A stretch of DNA of 64,000 bases from Desulforapulum autotrophicum HRM2. GTDB lineage: Bacteria > Desulfobacterota > Desulfobacteria > Desulfobacterales > Desulfobacteraceae. This document shows, in pieces, positions 54,701-62,887 of the stretch. Position 1 is the stretch's first letter; each line of letters begins with the position of its first letter. The notes beneath the pieces were generated by a model. It saw only the letters and a list, made by a program, of their open reading frames with translations, did not search any database and was not told the DNA's origin. The DNA is taken from positions 682,001-746,000 of the forward strand of contig NC_012108.1 of assembly GCF_000020365.1 (NCBI RefSeq), read 5' to 3'. The translations under genes and the position numbers were made by a program.

Positions 54701-55535
54701 CGAGGAATTGCAGGACACCTTATGGGAATATCGTGATCAGATTGACAATATAATGGTACTGGCCGAGGAACCTTTTATCCCCTGGGAGCTTGTGCATTTT
54801 AAACCGCCCAAAAGCGGTCTTCCGCCCGAAACACGTTTTTTGGGAGAATTCGGTTTGATTCGCTGGCTGCATAATGTCGGTTGGCCGCCCGTTCAGCTTC
54901 GAGCCCGGGAGGGCCGCTGTCATTATGTTATTCCATATTATCCCCATCCTGAATACCAGCTTGATGAAGCCGAGAAGGAGGTGGATTTTCTTGAAAGTTC
55001 TTTCAAGGCCACTCTGGTTGAACCCCATATCGCGCCGGTGCGGAAATTTCTGGAGTCAAAAGATGGGTTCGACCTGCTCCATTTCGCCTGCCATGGCTTC
55101 GCATCTTCAGTGGATATCAACCGTGCTGAACTCCTCCTGCAGGGTCGCATCGAAGGTGCCAACTATGTGACGGAGAAGTTGCGGGTTTCTGTCATAGAAC
55201 AACTCTCAGGAATCGTTGCCGACAATGGCTGCCGGCCGATAGTGACATTGAATGCCTGCCAGGCTGGTCGCGCTGGCTACAAGATGACCAGCATTGGCGG
55301 TTTCTCCAGGGCTTTTCTCAAGCAGGGAGCCGGAATGTTAGTTGCGACTCTCTGGTCCGTAGGTGATTTGCCGGCAAGCAAGTTCACGGAGATGCTGTAT
55401 AAGAGATTGCTCAAGAACGACAACCTCGGCAAAGCGGCGACTGCCGCCCGCCTGGCAGCGAAACAGGAAGGAGAGGCGACCTGGCTTGCGTACACTGTCT
55501 ACGGGAATCCATATGCAACTCTGTCGACAGATTAA
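51732..55535 (+). CDS. Alpha/beta hydrolase-CHAT protease fusion protein
   Basis: 1267 residues. An N-terminal region of ~230 residues (partly basic and disordered, then beta-rich) is followed by an alpha/beta hydrolase: RILLFVHGTFSNT (~235-247), nucleophile elbow VVCHSRGGITVRSL (Ser ~313) and a possible catalytic His in GIVFHTNYF (~515). A beta-rich middle (~780-900) leads to a C-terminal CHAT domain (caspase/separase-like peptidase): LLHFACHGFAS with catalytic His ~1121 and VTLNACQAGRAG with Cys ~1176, then SIGGFSRAFLKQGAGMLVAT and LWSVGDLPA. TAGGAGG precedes the ATG by 7 bases. No signal or membrane segment. CHAT proteases of this kind act in bacterial immunity and cell death; the partner and target here are unknown. 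A second CHAT gene follows 138 bp downstream. Confidence 0.9.
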   Translation: MSGPIKLPSGLCVTLSEGLTLSEKKPGKKGRRGVRQRTPGVVPLPGAANTMDDQETSGIIDSLVDQDMTLVGTVPIATSPVSQPVKRRFGKFTSHNATIEVDLDTNENAVVLLEQDGFYTWHFDGVEPPLSGTEPKISHHSSKRGARTVTFQLSLGTSSTGGKKKRGWLGDLIVENVQAFVFKYAGRFLLKHGAAFLERKVRTGWVALDSDNPLEWPELPDLSTVELPEHRAARILLFVHGTFSNTTGGFGALGATPWGRSFLQATRANYDTVIGFDHQTLCVDPLANATALLQGLESRTWLQPAKIDVVCHSRGGITVRSLIEYLLPAATIPIQIERVVFVGAVNGGTELAEPDNWKSLINLYTNLAVGACRAIAMFPQATFAAQLMGGVLKSVGSLAKILVDEAITEKAVPGLAAMEPDGDFIHQLNQSQPGQPTAIESRYYAVTSDFDAKSALENLKELPRQLLLALADGVVDQLMGTSNDLVVNLSSMKHIDAQSGRYIKDSLDFGQNGIVFHTNYFLQPQVTNALARWFDLEFPQVASPARIRGVKAGGVAIPEKTLARLDHDVLVALAEDSGMDTLERIQSNIPSYVVIERQWDEQILHYAFAAEEVIELASQQPEAILMDSLGLHETEASAEGPVDALPPSHEGAQRSCSKRVIGLEDGRVIGVAESEVLATSVDDLVLLADQVSSPIDDKGLVVARRVMPRFVHSKPPLFRNLIDSVSLPVDFAFDRSDGVSVRRTRGHSSGHAGAIISEPTPVLPPAVTCHALAEMDDEVVIGEVTSLDVTLSREIIGATKAVAAQGEISVKTDRKLTVELIPKKNFMAAGETRVEIDVPEDMQPEQLIFDVKATDAGEGEILVRVRQGVRPLVNLSLKTTIIAARTRPPVRRPQEATVIEEEPGPQPEHELSIFELERGGKWLYQFILRAPDLGVLGSWESKPFKGDRSDFIAEIYEDIEQRYLSNKEDYEQFQQELREVGAGLWDELFPEELQDTLWEYRDQIDNIMVLAEEPFIPWELVHFKPPKSGLPPETRFLGEFGLIRWLHNVGWPPVQLRAREGRCHYVIPYYPHPEYQLDEAEKEVDFLESSFKATLVEPHIAPVRKFLESKDGFDLLHFACHGFASSVDINRAELLLQGRIEGANYVTEKLRVSVIEQLSGIVADNGCRPIVTLNACQAGRAGYKMTSIGGFSRAFLKQGAGMLVATLWSVGDLPASKFTEMLYKRLLKNDNLGKAATAARLAAKQEGEATWLAYTVYGNPYATLSTD

Positions 55536-55679
55536 TTATTAACCTGAAAGTGACTCGACTCAGGCTAAAACAATATGTTGAAAGGGCTTAATAACCCATA
55601 CATAAGAGGTTTGGTTCTGTCCGCAATGGAAAACATGAGCTCATAACATCCTGATCAAACTCGGCGGAGAGGAATGGTA

Positions 55680-58600
55680 ATGTCGAATTCCAAAACCAGT
55701 TTTTGTGATTATCCACTCGGTGACGGCCCTCTGGAGAAAATCTATGAGGCTGCTGCAACAGGTGAGATTCGTCTGGACAGGGCGTTGGAAATTGCCGCTT
55801 CCCAAGAGGTCACAAGTCATTTAACATCCGTATACGCGCATGCCTTCGGTTTTCATGCCGCCCGAAATGCGCTCAGGGGCCGATGGCGCGAAGGATTGAT
55901 GCAGCACCGGATCCTGCTGGCCGCAGCCCGGGCCGTCACCGGACCTGAAGCCCGGATGGCTCGTATTCGGGCGGAAAAGGAAGGCATTGTGACCGTTGCT
56001 TGTGTTCTCTTCCATATGGCGTTAGGCCGTGCCTATGTCGACGCTATGAACGGAGGTGACTGGTTGTTGGAAACAATCGACCCCGTCAGGGAGAAAACCC
56101 TCCTGGCTGAGACGTTTCATGACCTGGGTGTTCTCAATCTGGACCCGTTCACAGCGCATCGTACTTTTGAAAATCGTGAAATAGAGCACCATAGGTGGCT
56201 TGCCCGTACTGCTCAGGAAATCGGTCCCGACTCAATTGAAGGGCTTCCGAATATTGAGGAGGCCCTTGTCCTTGCCCAGGATTTCTTGGAGAATGCGGTA
56301 CAGCTGGCTGAAGGGAATCAGCTGAGTGACAGCATGAAGGCTCTTTACCAGGCAAAGAGCTGGTTAGAAGGCTTGCAACAGGGTGATTTTGACGCATCGC
56401 TTCTGGCAGATGCCCTTAATACTCTCGATCCCATGCAGGACCCTGCCCGCTGGCTTGCCCTTGCCGTTTCTGGTTTGAGACAGAATTTTGAGATTGATTC
56501 GAAAAAGGCAGAGGAGATCTTTTCCATACCATTATCTGCCTGGATTGCAAAGTTCGGGAAAAGTAAAGCCTTTGAAATTGTCATTCCACTCCTCGATTTC
56601 CAGCGATTTTACGATCCGCAAGCAGCATTGAAAACAGCCGAAGAGGGCTATGAGCTCATGGTGGAAGAACCGGTGGAAGTACACAGAAGCAAATTCTACA
56701 ATCAAGTTTTCAGTTTGTTTGTGATGGTTGCTAAACGTGCAGGAGTGAATACGAATGAGCGAATACACTCAGTAGAGCGTGTGCTGAATATGGACGAGAG
56801 CATTGAAGTCCGTGCCATGTGTCTCATTGGTTTGGCTTCGGATTCCATGAGATCCGACGATGAACTTTCCGGTCTTGCAATGTTTGATCGCAGTCTGGAG
56901 CTTGCCCCGGGTCTGCATCAGCGTTTTCTGAAAGTAATGTTGTATCTCAAGGCGCACCTGTGGCTGGGTATCGGCAGCAACTCCATGAAGGCGATGCCGG
57001 CAAAGTTGGCTTGCGCTGCCGCGGCTTATGGAAATGCACTTGCATTCATGCTTGAAGCAGGGCTTTCGGAACATGCTTTTGACCTGCTGAAACGGTTGGA
57101 AGATATAGCTGCTGTCCATGATTCAGAAAGTTCAGAAGCCATACTCAGTGCTCTGGTCACCAAGTCCTTACAGGCGGAGCTGGCAATGGGATATCCAGGC
57201 CAGGCGGTGTTAAGGTCGATCTGTCATCATCTTACGCTGGTCTTCTTTGAAAGAGATAACGCTCTTCTCACGCTGGTCTGGCAGATTGCCAAAGGTAGGC
57301 GCTCCGCGGCGATTCTGACATCACCTTCCGCTGTGGTTACAGGCGATACACCGGAATCCAGAAAAATCCTCGCAAAGGTTGATGAAGCTCGAAAAGCACT
57401 CCATGCCGATCAGAAATACCAGGGACAATTCACCAGTGGTGATGCCTCCTTTGAGTTGTGGTTGTCGAGTTACATAAGGGGCGATTATTACGACGGGGAT
57501 CAGTCGTGGGAGAGATTTGCAAATCTGAAAATGACCTTTGATGGAAAAATCTTTGATAGTATGGCTTCCCACATGCCTCCGACCTGCTCCACCCCGGTTG
57601 CACTCCCTCAAATTCAACAGCGACTTGACTCGAGATCGGCACTGCTGATCGTCTACCTGGGTAAGTCTTCCGACGGCCGGGATGCAGTTTACTGCCTCGC
57701 TGTTACCCGCGAGGAAGCGATAGCTCATGTTCATGTCCACGAGGATTTGCAGGACGAGACATCCTGGTTCGACGGAGAACGAACCGCCGTTCGCGCCCAG
57801 CTTGGTTGCAAGGTCGGCGAACTGCGCAGTGCTCTGCTGGAAGATCCGGGAGATAACGATGTGGGGCTTTGCGCGGGGGCTATTTTGCAGCAGGGCCTCA
57901 GCTCATTCTATGCAGTAACGGAAAAGACGCTTGGGTCGTTATTATTAAAAGGAAAAAATCACCTTATTGTCGCACCGCATGACGCCCTTCATTTTCTGCC
58001 ATTTCATTTGTTCAGCGTGGGAGGTGCCCCTATTATTGACAGTTTCGCTGTCACTTACCTGCCAAATCTTGCCTTAATTTCCACTGCAAGACGATCTCAC
58101 ATTGGATCGGCGAATCCTGAGATCTCTGCATCTGTCGGGATTGGCTTTGTCGGTGAAGCAGGAGGCTGGCAGGCTATTCCGGAGGCTGTCGCAGAAGCTC
58201 GTGCAGTTGCCGAGGTGCTGAATACTGTTCCACTGCTTGATGCTCAATGCACCAAGACCAAGGTCATCGATACTTTGCAGAGTAGCAGATACACGCACAT
58301 TGCCACTCATGGTGCGATGGATGTTGATGCCCCGGCATTTCAAATGCTGGTCCTCCATCCTGTGGAGGATGAGGAAAACGGCCGCCTGTATGCCTATGAA
58401 ATACTACAAACGGATCTTCGCAGTCTGGAGATCGTCTCTCTCGGTGCGTGCGAAACTGCGCTTGGGCGTATTGACCGTGCAGACAATTTGCGTGGCATGA
58501 TAACTTCACTGTTCAGTGCAGGTGTTGCTGCTGTCGTCGGCACCTTGTGGCCTGTTGAATCAAGAGCATCAGAAGTTTTTTTCACTACGTTTTATACGCA

Positions 58601-58718
58601 GCTTTCCAACGGCTATAACCGTTGCGACGCCTTCTACGGGGCGCAGGTGGTCACTCGTAAAGTCTTTCCTCAATATCGCGACTGGGGCTCATTTTATTTA
58701 GCTGGTGAATGGTGGTGA
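55680..58718 (+). CDS. Helical-repeat CHAT protease
   Basis: 1012 residues. Residues ~1-560 are alpha-helical with repeat-like pairs (GLAMFDRSLELAPGLHQRFL is TPR-like), followed by a linker and a C-terminal CHAT peptidase: HLIVAPHDALHFLPFHLFSV (~758), THIATHGAMDVD with catalytic His ~877, VSLGACETALGRIDRADNLR with Cys ~924, and GVAAVVGTLWPVESRASEVF. This is the TPR-CHAT layout known from caspase-like immune proteases such as Csx29 and HetF. The ATG at 55680 is preferred (GGAGAGG 8 bases upstream) over 55674. It ends 45 bp before a lone transposon end. With the preceding hydrolase-CHAT gene it forms a two-protease module with no other gene of its own. Confidence 0.9.
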   Translation: MSNSKTSFCDYPLGDGPLEKIYEAAATGEIRLDRALEIAASQEVTSHLTSVYAHAFGFHAARNALRGRWREGLMQHRILLAAARAVTGPEARMARIRAEKEGIVTVACVLFHMALGRAYVDAMNGGDWLLETIDPVREKTLLAETFHDLGVLNLDPFTAHRTFENREIEHHRWLARTAQEIGPDSIEGLPNIEEALVLAQDFLENAVQLAEGNQLSDSMKALYQAKSWLEGLQQGDFDASLLADALNTLDPMQDPARWLALAVSGLRQNFEIDSKKAEEIFSIPLSAWIAKFGKSKAFEIVIPLLDFQRFYDPQAALKTAEEGYELMVEEPVEVHRSKFYNQVFSLFVMVAKRAGVNTNERIHSVERVLNMDESIEVRAMCLIGLASDSMRSDDELSGLAMFDRSLELAPGLHQRFLKVMLYLKAHLWLGIGSNSMKAMPAKLACAAAAYGNALAFMLEAGLSEHAFDLLKRLEDIAAVHDSESSEAILSALVTKSLQAELAMGYPGQAVLRSICHHLTLVFFERDNALLTLVWQIAKGRRSAAILTSPSAVVTGDTPESRKILAKVDEARKALHADQKYQGQFTSGDASFELWLSSYIRGDYYDGDQSWERFANLKMTFDGKIFDSMASHMPPTCSTPVALPQIQQRLDSRSALLIVYLGKSSDGRDAVYCLAVTREEAIAHVHVHEDLQDETSWFDGERTAVRAQLGCKVGELRSALLEDPGDNDVGLCAGAILQQGLSSFYAVTEKTLGSLLLKGKNHLIVAPHDALHFLPFHLFSVGGAPIIDSFAVTYLPNLALISTARRSHIGSANPEISASVGIGFVGEAGGWQAIPEAVAEARAVAEVLNTVPLLDAQCTKTKVIDTLQSSRYTHIATHGAMDVDAPAFQMLVLHPVEDEENGRLYAYEILQTDLRSLEIVSLGACETALGRIDRADNLRGMITSLFSAGVAAVVGTLWPVESRASEVFFTTFYTQLSNGYNRCDAFYGAQVVTRKVFPQYRDWGSFYLAGEWW

Positions 58719-58763
58719 CGTTATCTCCACCATTCAGGATGAGAAGAATATCAACTAACCGAC

Positions 58764-58810
58764 TGTTAAGATACGAATAGTCTAACGCCTTACCCCCAAA
58801 TCGTTACAGA
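58764..58810 (+). mobile_element. Lone transposon end (same family as 44324-48911)
   Basis: TGTTAAGATACGAATAGTCT and AACGCC...CCCCCAAATCGTT match the inward-read right end of the 4.6-kb transposon over ~46 bases with about four differences. The element it belonged to would extend to the right, but no transposition genes or opposite end of this family follow, so it is a remnant. Confidence 0.75.
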
Positions 58811-58868
58811 TAGGAAGATGCTTTTAGTCAAGAAAAGTATGAAAAATTATTAAAAGGTTGAGATATGC

Positions 58869-58916
58869 ACCCAACCGGGTACTGGCACAACATGTTGTGC
58901 CAGTACCCGGTTGGGT
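58869..58916. repeat. Perfect 48-bp palindrome
   Basis: 24 bases starting ACCCAACCGGGTACTGGCAC and ending ACCA|TGT-type centre (ACAACA/TGTTGT) are followed immediately by their exact reverse complement ending GGTTGGGT; no loop, no mismatch. It lies between the CHAT module and an IS91-type transposase. There is no U-run, so it is not an ordinary terminator. Confidence 0.95.
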
Positions 58917-58991
58917 CAAAACATTCCTGAAATAAAAAATAGGCATTAAGTGGAGGGATGAAAATAGTCTGAATTTTATTGAAAAAGATCA

Positions 58992-59017
58992 AAAATCATC
59001 AAATTTCTGATGATTTT
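58992..59017. promoter_or_regulatory. Hairpin downstream of the IS91-type transposase
   Basis: AAAATCATCA (58992-59001) pairs with TGATGATTTT (59008-59017). On the side of the transposase 3' end, this may be a terminator for the transposase or part of the rolling-circle origin end of the element. Confidence 0.45.
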
Positions 59018-59067
59018 GGGCATAATTCACCAGTAATTCCAAATTTCAATTTCATTAAAAATCAGCT

Positions 59068-60414
59068 CTAATAGTCAAAGGCTGGAACCTGGGAGTCTGA
59101 ATCATCGTAAATCAATTCAGAGCTATAAACCGGATCAGGCTGTGGTGGGTCATGATTGCGTATATCCCAAAGCCCAAGGTGTCGTAAAATTATTTCTATA
59201 ATTTCGATTTCTTCAACAAAGCTGATGATTCTCATAGGCCCCTGACATTTTGGGCAAATTAAAGGATCAAATTCATACACTTTCTGAAGTAACCGAGCCC
59301 AATTTTGCCGAAATTCTTTGGAAGAGATCGCATTGGGCACAATAGCCGGGATATTATCATCAGCATCAACCTTTTTTCTTAAACCTCTTGATTTGTTTGA
59401 ATAGAAACCGTAGTAGCGAACCGTTTGTTCGTATCTATTGGGAATGTGAGTCACCAGTTGAGCCAACCAGTCCAGAGCATTGAAAATTTTCCGGGACTTT
59501 CTGTCCTTAGAGGTATAAATCACTTTGGCAATACCGTCTGTTGATTTTTCTGCTGGAATATAGATCATTCTTTCCTGGGAGAAACAGGCTCGGATAATGT
59601 AATTAGCCAGATTACCAAGACCAGCTTTATTCTCTGGATAAATCCGGTCACCAATATATACATGGAAACCAGTATGATGCCAGGAAAGCATGTTTTCGAT
59701 AACAGCATCATTTATTTTTCCCTCTTTTTTGAGCATTTTCAATACTTCATACTGAAAGGCCTCTTCCAGGTTTTTAAGCATGAATGCTGGTGCCATTCGG
59801 AAACTGTCGTCGTCTATAAAACAGCCGTCAGAAACTATGGCGTGGAGATGTGGATTGAAATTTTGAAAATCACCGTAAGTTTGCACAGCAATGCTGGCTC
59901 CGGGAACAGCACCATCATATGGAACAGCTGATTTTAGATAGGCACTGAGCACCTTCCATCCACAGATGCTGAGTTTTGCCAATAATTTGCGGTCATAGAG
60001 AAAATAGATCCGTAATCGTTTGGGGATGCTGCCAAATTATATAAAACGGGCCCATTGCCGGTGGGGAACATCTTTCAAGACATTGGTAAACAGCCATTCG
60101 CTATATTCTACAACCCTTTTCTGATGGCAAGATGGACAAAATTGGCGGCGCTTACAAGAAAACGCCAGAAGATACTCGTGGCCACATTCTTCACAACGGA
60201 CCCTGGCAAACCCCATATGAAGATCACCACAGTCAAGGTATTTGAAAATCACAGTCATGACGTATGTCCGCCAGAAACCATACCGGGAAGCATACATGTC
60301 ATCCCATGCCCGTTCCAGTTCTTCAAAATGACTCTCAACACACTTGTAATATGCGCTTGCCTTAGGATTACGCGGCTGATAGATTCCGAGTTTATGTGTT
60401 GTTGGCTGGGGCAT
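59068..60414 (-). pseudogene. IS91-family transposase with in-frame stop
   Basis: From ATG 60414 (MPQPTTHKLGIYQPRNPKAS): zinc-binding FARVRCEECGHEYLLAFSCK with FCPSCHQKR, then VPHRQW. Where family members read HRQWVFSIPKRLR, this one reads HRQWARFI-stop-FGSIPKRLR: about 15 extra bases bring in TAA at 60037-60039, without changing frame. The rest (to 59068) continues normally: the HUH-type region with the paired-His sequence NFNPHLHAIVSDG, GLGNLANYIIRACFSQERM with the tyrosine region, and a C-terminal zinc site CPKCQGPM. Rolling-circle-type transposition; inactive unless the stop is read through. Confidence 0.88.
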
Positions 60415-61108
60415 AGTTAACTCTACGATGAAGATAAATGTATCATTAACGTCTGGTTGGGAATAAAGGATAAAATATTTGTTGAAAAAATGCAATAATG
60501 TGATGAAAAATATAAACATAGAGCGGAAAATCATACCCCATCCAACAAAAACATGCTGACGTTGCGGCAACCCATGCAGACCAGCCCCTGGATCTTTTGG
60601 ATCCGCCCATCCAACGGGAACAGCAACTGTTCGGGGGCTGGACTTATTAATAAAAGCAGTTCTGAAGAGAAAGGAAGAGCTTATGTCAAGTTCTCTTCTC
60701 TCTCACCTTCTCGTTGCAGAAACCAGCGAAGGGAATATGTTTTTCACACTGGCCTGCAATCTATGTTTTGGGTGTTTTTGTTATGGCCAGGTTCAAAAAT
60801 ATGGAGCATAGCTATAGAGCATAGGGGGAAAAGCATGATTGGGAAAATAGAGATTAATAATTTGGATCTGCGGTATGAAAAATTCAGATTGATGATAAAA
60901 GACTGCCACAGGTTAAGCAATACCATATAAACAGGCGGTGTATTCCAGAAAAACTTATACAAAATCTAATCGGGTCAAAAAAACTTTATGCGGATATCAG
61001 GGCCAACGCAGTATTTTTACTGATTGGAAAAAAAAGAGGGTGGTCGGTGCTGAACTCAGAGGAACTGGCAATCTAAAATGGTGCGGCATGGCACCAGGGT
61101 CAAGAAAA
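60415..61108. other. Gene-free stretch, probable end of the IS91-type element
   Basis: No gene is supported. At 60575-60635 there are inverted repeats (CCAGCCCC...GGGGCTGG and GAACAG-CAA-CTGTTC) that could mark the end of the IS91-type element upstream of its transposase. From ~60650 to 61108 the sequence is AT-rich with nothing recognised. Confidence 0.5.
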
Positions 61109-61244
61109 TAATCGTTTATCATGGGGACTCTTTATCTGCATGGCCAAAAGGGTTTTGTCAATAATTCCCCGTAAAAAGGGGAATAACGTTTATTCCTGAC
61201 ATGGATTTTATATTGATTGTTCTGGTACTTTGCAAGGAGAAACT
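61109..61244. repeat. lysE 5'/upstream segment, copy 2
   Basis: Duplicate of 36858-36994 that includes only the first codons of lysE (CGTTTATCATGG) and its upstream region. It abuts the yqaA gene region, so one breakpoint of the accessory region lies at about 61109. Confidence 0.85.
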
Positions 61245-61270
61245 ATCCTCGTATTCTTTTAAGTCAACGC

Positions 61271-61714
61271 CTATTTGAATGGGCTAGCCAGGGCGACGGC
61301 AATGGCAAGATAGCGAAGGGCTTTTCCAGTGGTCACAATGACAAGGAACAGTGTGAAATTGATCTTGAGTGCCCCTGCAACAACGGTCAGGGGATCGCCG
61401 ATCACAGGCACCCAGGAAAAGAGCAGGGTGGCGGGGCCGTAGCGTTTAAACCGGCGGGTTGCCCTTTCAAAGGCTTGTTCCGAGGTGTGGAAAATTTTTT
61501 CCATGGAAAACCTGCCACCCCAAAAACCCATGAGGTAGTTCACAACAGCGCCCAGCACATTGCCCGTGGTGGCAACGATCAGAGAAAGGATTGGATCCTG
61601 ACCGCCGGCAATGAGCACCACCAGCACCACTTCAGAACCCATGGGTAAAATTGTTGCCGCAAGGAATGAAGCAATAAAAAGCCCTGCAAGGCCATATTGG
61701 GTCAGGGCTTCCAT
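61271..61714 (-). CDS. YqaA-type DedA/SNARE-associated membrane protein
   Basis: 147-residue small inner-membrane protein with three to four helices: GLFIASFLAATILPMGSEVV (residues ~10-29), SLIVATTGNVLGAVVNYLMG (~44), WVPVIGDPLTVVAGALKINF (~96). The family is related to DedA/VTT proteins; function unknown, possibly lipid or ion transport. It overlaps the end of the prmA-like gene by 13 bp, and is the last gene of the mnmE-ykgJ-hyp-prmA-yqaA run. A frameshifted duplicate lies at 41388-41815. Confidence 0.88.
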   Translation of the reverse strand: MEALTQYGLAGLFIASFLAATILPMGSEVVLVVLIAGGQDPILSLIVATTGNVLGAVVNYLMGFWGGRFSMEKIFHTSEQAFERATRRFKRYGPATLLFSWVPVIGDPLTVVAGALKINFTLFLVIVTTGKALRYLAIAVALASPFK

Positions 61715-62547
61715 GTCTTTTTAAAGACAGCGGCCGACCAGTTTTTTTCGCTGTTGGTCCAGGTGGCAGTGAAGCCCTGGTCACCGTAGTGGTGGATGAG
61801 ATCGTCAAGCTCCGTGGCTCTGACGCCCGATAGGATCAGGAGGGCATGGGGGTCAGTGATGGTGAGAAAAAGGCCGGCAAGATCTTTCAGGGTGGGAAAT
61901 CTCAGGTTGGCAGCAATGATGCTGAAGTTGCCATGGGAACCATTAAGAAGTTCGGGGGTTACCGTTATTTTGTCATCAAGGTGGTTCAGGGTCACGTTGT
62001 TAAGGGCTTCAGACACACAGTTTAAATCCGTATCAAGGGCAAGACAGGAATGGCATCCTGCCTTTACCAGGGCAAGGGCAAGGACCCCTGATCCTGTGCC
62101 CACATCTGCCGCCCTGCCGGAAGGGCTGGCATTGGGGGAACTCAAAAGCGCATGGTCAATGGCTTCAAGGCAGAGTCTGGTTGTGGGGTGACTGCCCGAC
62201 CCAAACGAGATGCCGGGTGCAATAACGATCTCCACCAGGGTGTCTTGGTCTGGGGGCGAGTGATTTTCAGTTTCCCATGGGCTCAGGACAAAGTGGGCAG
62301 TGACCTTTACTGGCTTTGCAAACGAGGGTTCCACATGGGTGGCTCCAAAGTTGTAGGAGTAGGTCAGTTCGTTGGTGGAAACCAGATGTTTGAGAACCTT
62401 TTTTGCCTGCCCAGGGGTGATGCCCGTATCCGTGGAAAGGCGGCGGGTAAAATCCCTGGGGGTAATTCTGAATTCCGACTCGGTTGCTATCTGTTTTGCC
62501 CTTTGCATGACACAGGGGTCATTACAGGAGTCAAAAGACCGGGTCAT
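61702..62547 (-). CDS. prmA: Ribosomal protein L11 methyltransferase-like (PrmA family)
   Basis: 281-residue AdoMet-dependent methyltransferase. The PrmA-like FGSGSHPTTRLCLEAIDHAL (~residues 116-135) precedes motif I AADVGTGSGVLALALVKAG (~148), CLALDTDLNCVSEALNNV, and NFSIIAANLRFPTL in place of the usual N-I-L-A loop. The N-terminal ~70 residues include a helix-turn-helix-like segment (GITPGQAKKVLKHLV) that differs from E. coli PrmA, so the substrate might not be L11. It overlaps yqaA at its end and the upstream gene by 17 bp. Confidence 0.8.
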   Translation of the reverse strand: MTRSFDSCNDPCVMQRAKQIATESEFRITPRDFTRRLSTDTGITPGQAKKVLKHLVSTNELTYSYNFGATHVEPSFAKPVKVTAHFVLSPWETENHSPPDQDTLVEIVIAPGISFGSGSHPTTRLCLEAIDHALLSSPNASPSGRAADVGTGSGVLALALVKAGCHSCLALDTDLNCVSEALNNVTLNHLDDKITVTPELLNGSHGNFSIIAANLRFPTLKDLAGLFLTITDPHALLILSGVRATELDDLIHHYGDQGFTATWTNSEKNWSAAVFKKTWKP

Positions 62548-62887
62548 GGCCCTCTTTTTTCAGCAGTTCCGTGTACCACTGGGCAAACTCGTACATGCCC
62601 CGGATCTTGTCCTCCTTGTTGATGATGCCAAGGCACATCTCAAAGGCACCCTGGGCAAAGGAGTTGGAATAATCGTCGTGGCTTGCCTGCTGGAGGAACT
62701 CCTGGATGAGCTGCTGGGAGGTCCGTTTGGTGCCGTCCCTGCGGATCTCGATGGGGTCCTTGGGGGTCTGGGTGGGGTCCCAGTTTTCATAGCCGATTTT
62801 GTCGATCTGCCGCTTGCCTCGCTTGCCCATGGTGTCATAGATGAATTTTTTTCTTGCCTCTATCTCTTCAGGGGTGAAGTTATCCAT
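62531..62887 (-). CDS. Conserved hypothetical protein
   Basis: 118 residues starting MDNFTPEEIEARKKFIYDTM. Sequence is hydrophilic and helical (GKRGKRQIDKIGYENWDPTQ, SQQLIQEFLQQASHDDYSNS) with no known motif. It overlaps the previous gene by 8 bp and the next by 17 bp, so it is firmly part of the mnmE-ykgJ-prmA operon. I do not recognise a family function. Confidence 0.75.
   Translation of the reverse strand: MDNFTPEEIEARKKFIYDTMGKRGKRQIDKIGYENWDPTQTPKDPIEIRRDGTKRTSQQLIQEFLQQASHDDYSNSFAQGAFEMCLGIINKEDKIRGMYEFAQWYTELLKKEGHDPVF

Noticed and set aside
51732-58718. CHAT genes as part of a type III-E CRISPR (Craspase) locus
   Set aside because: No gRAMP/Cas7-11 gene, no cas1 and no CRISPR array are in the window; the first protein's hydrolase fusion also differs from Csx29.
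58869-58916. 48-bp palindrome as a rho-independent terminator of the CHAT operon
   Set aside because: No T-run follows on either strand, and the stem has no loop; it lies 150 bp after the stop, beyond a transposon end.
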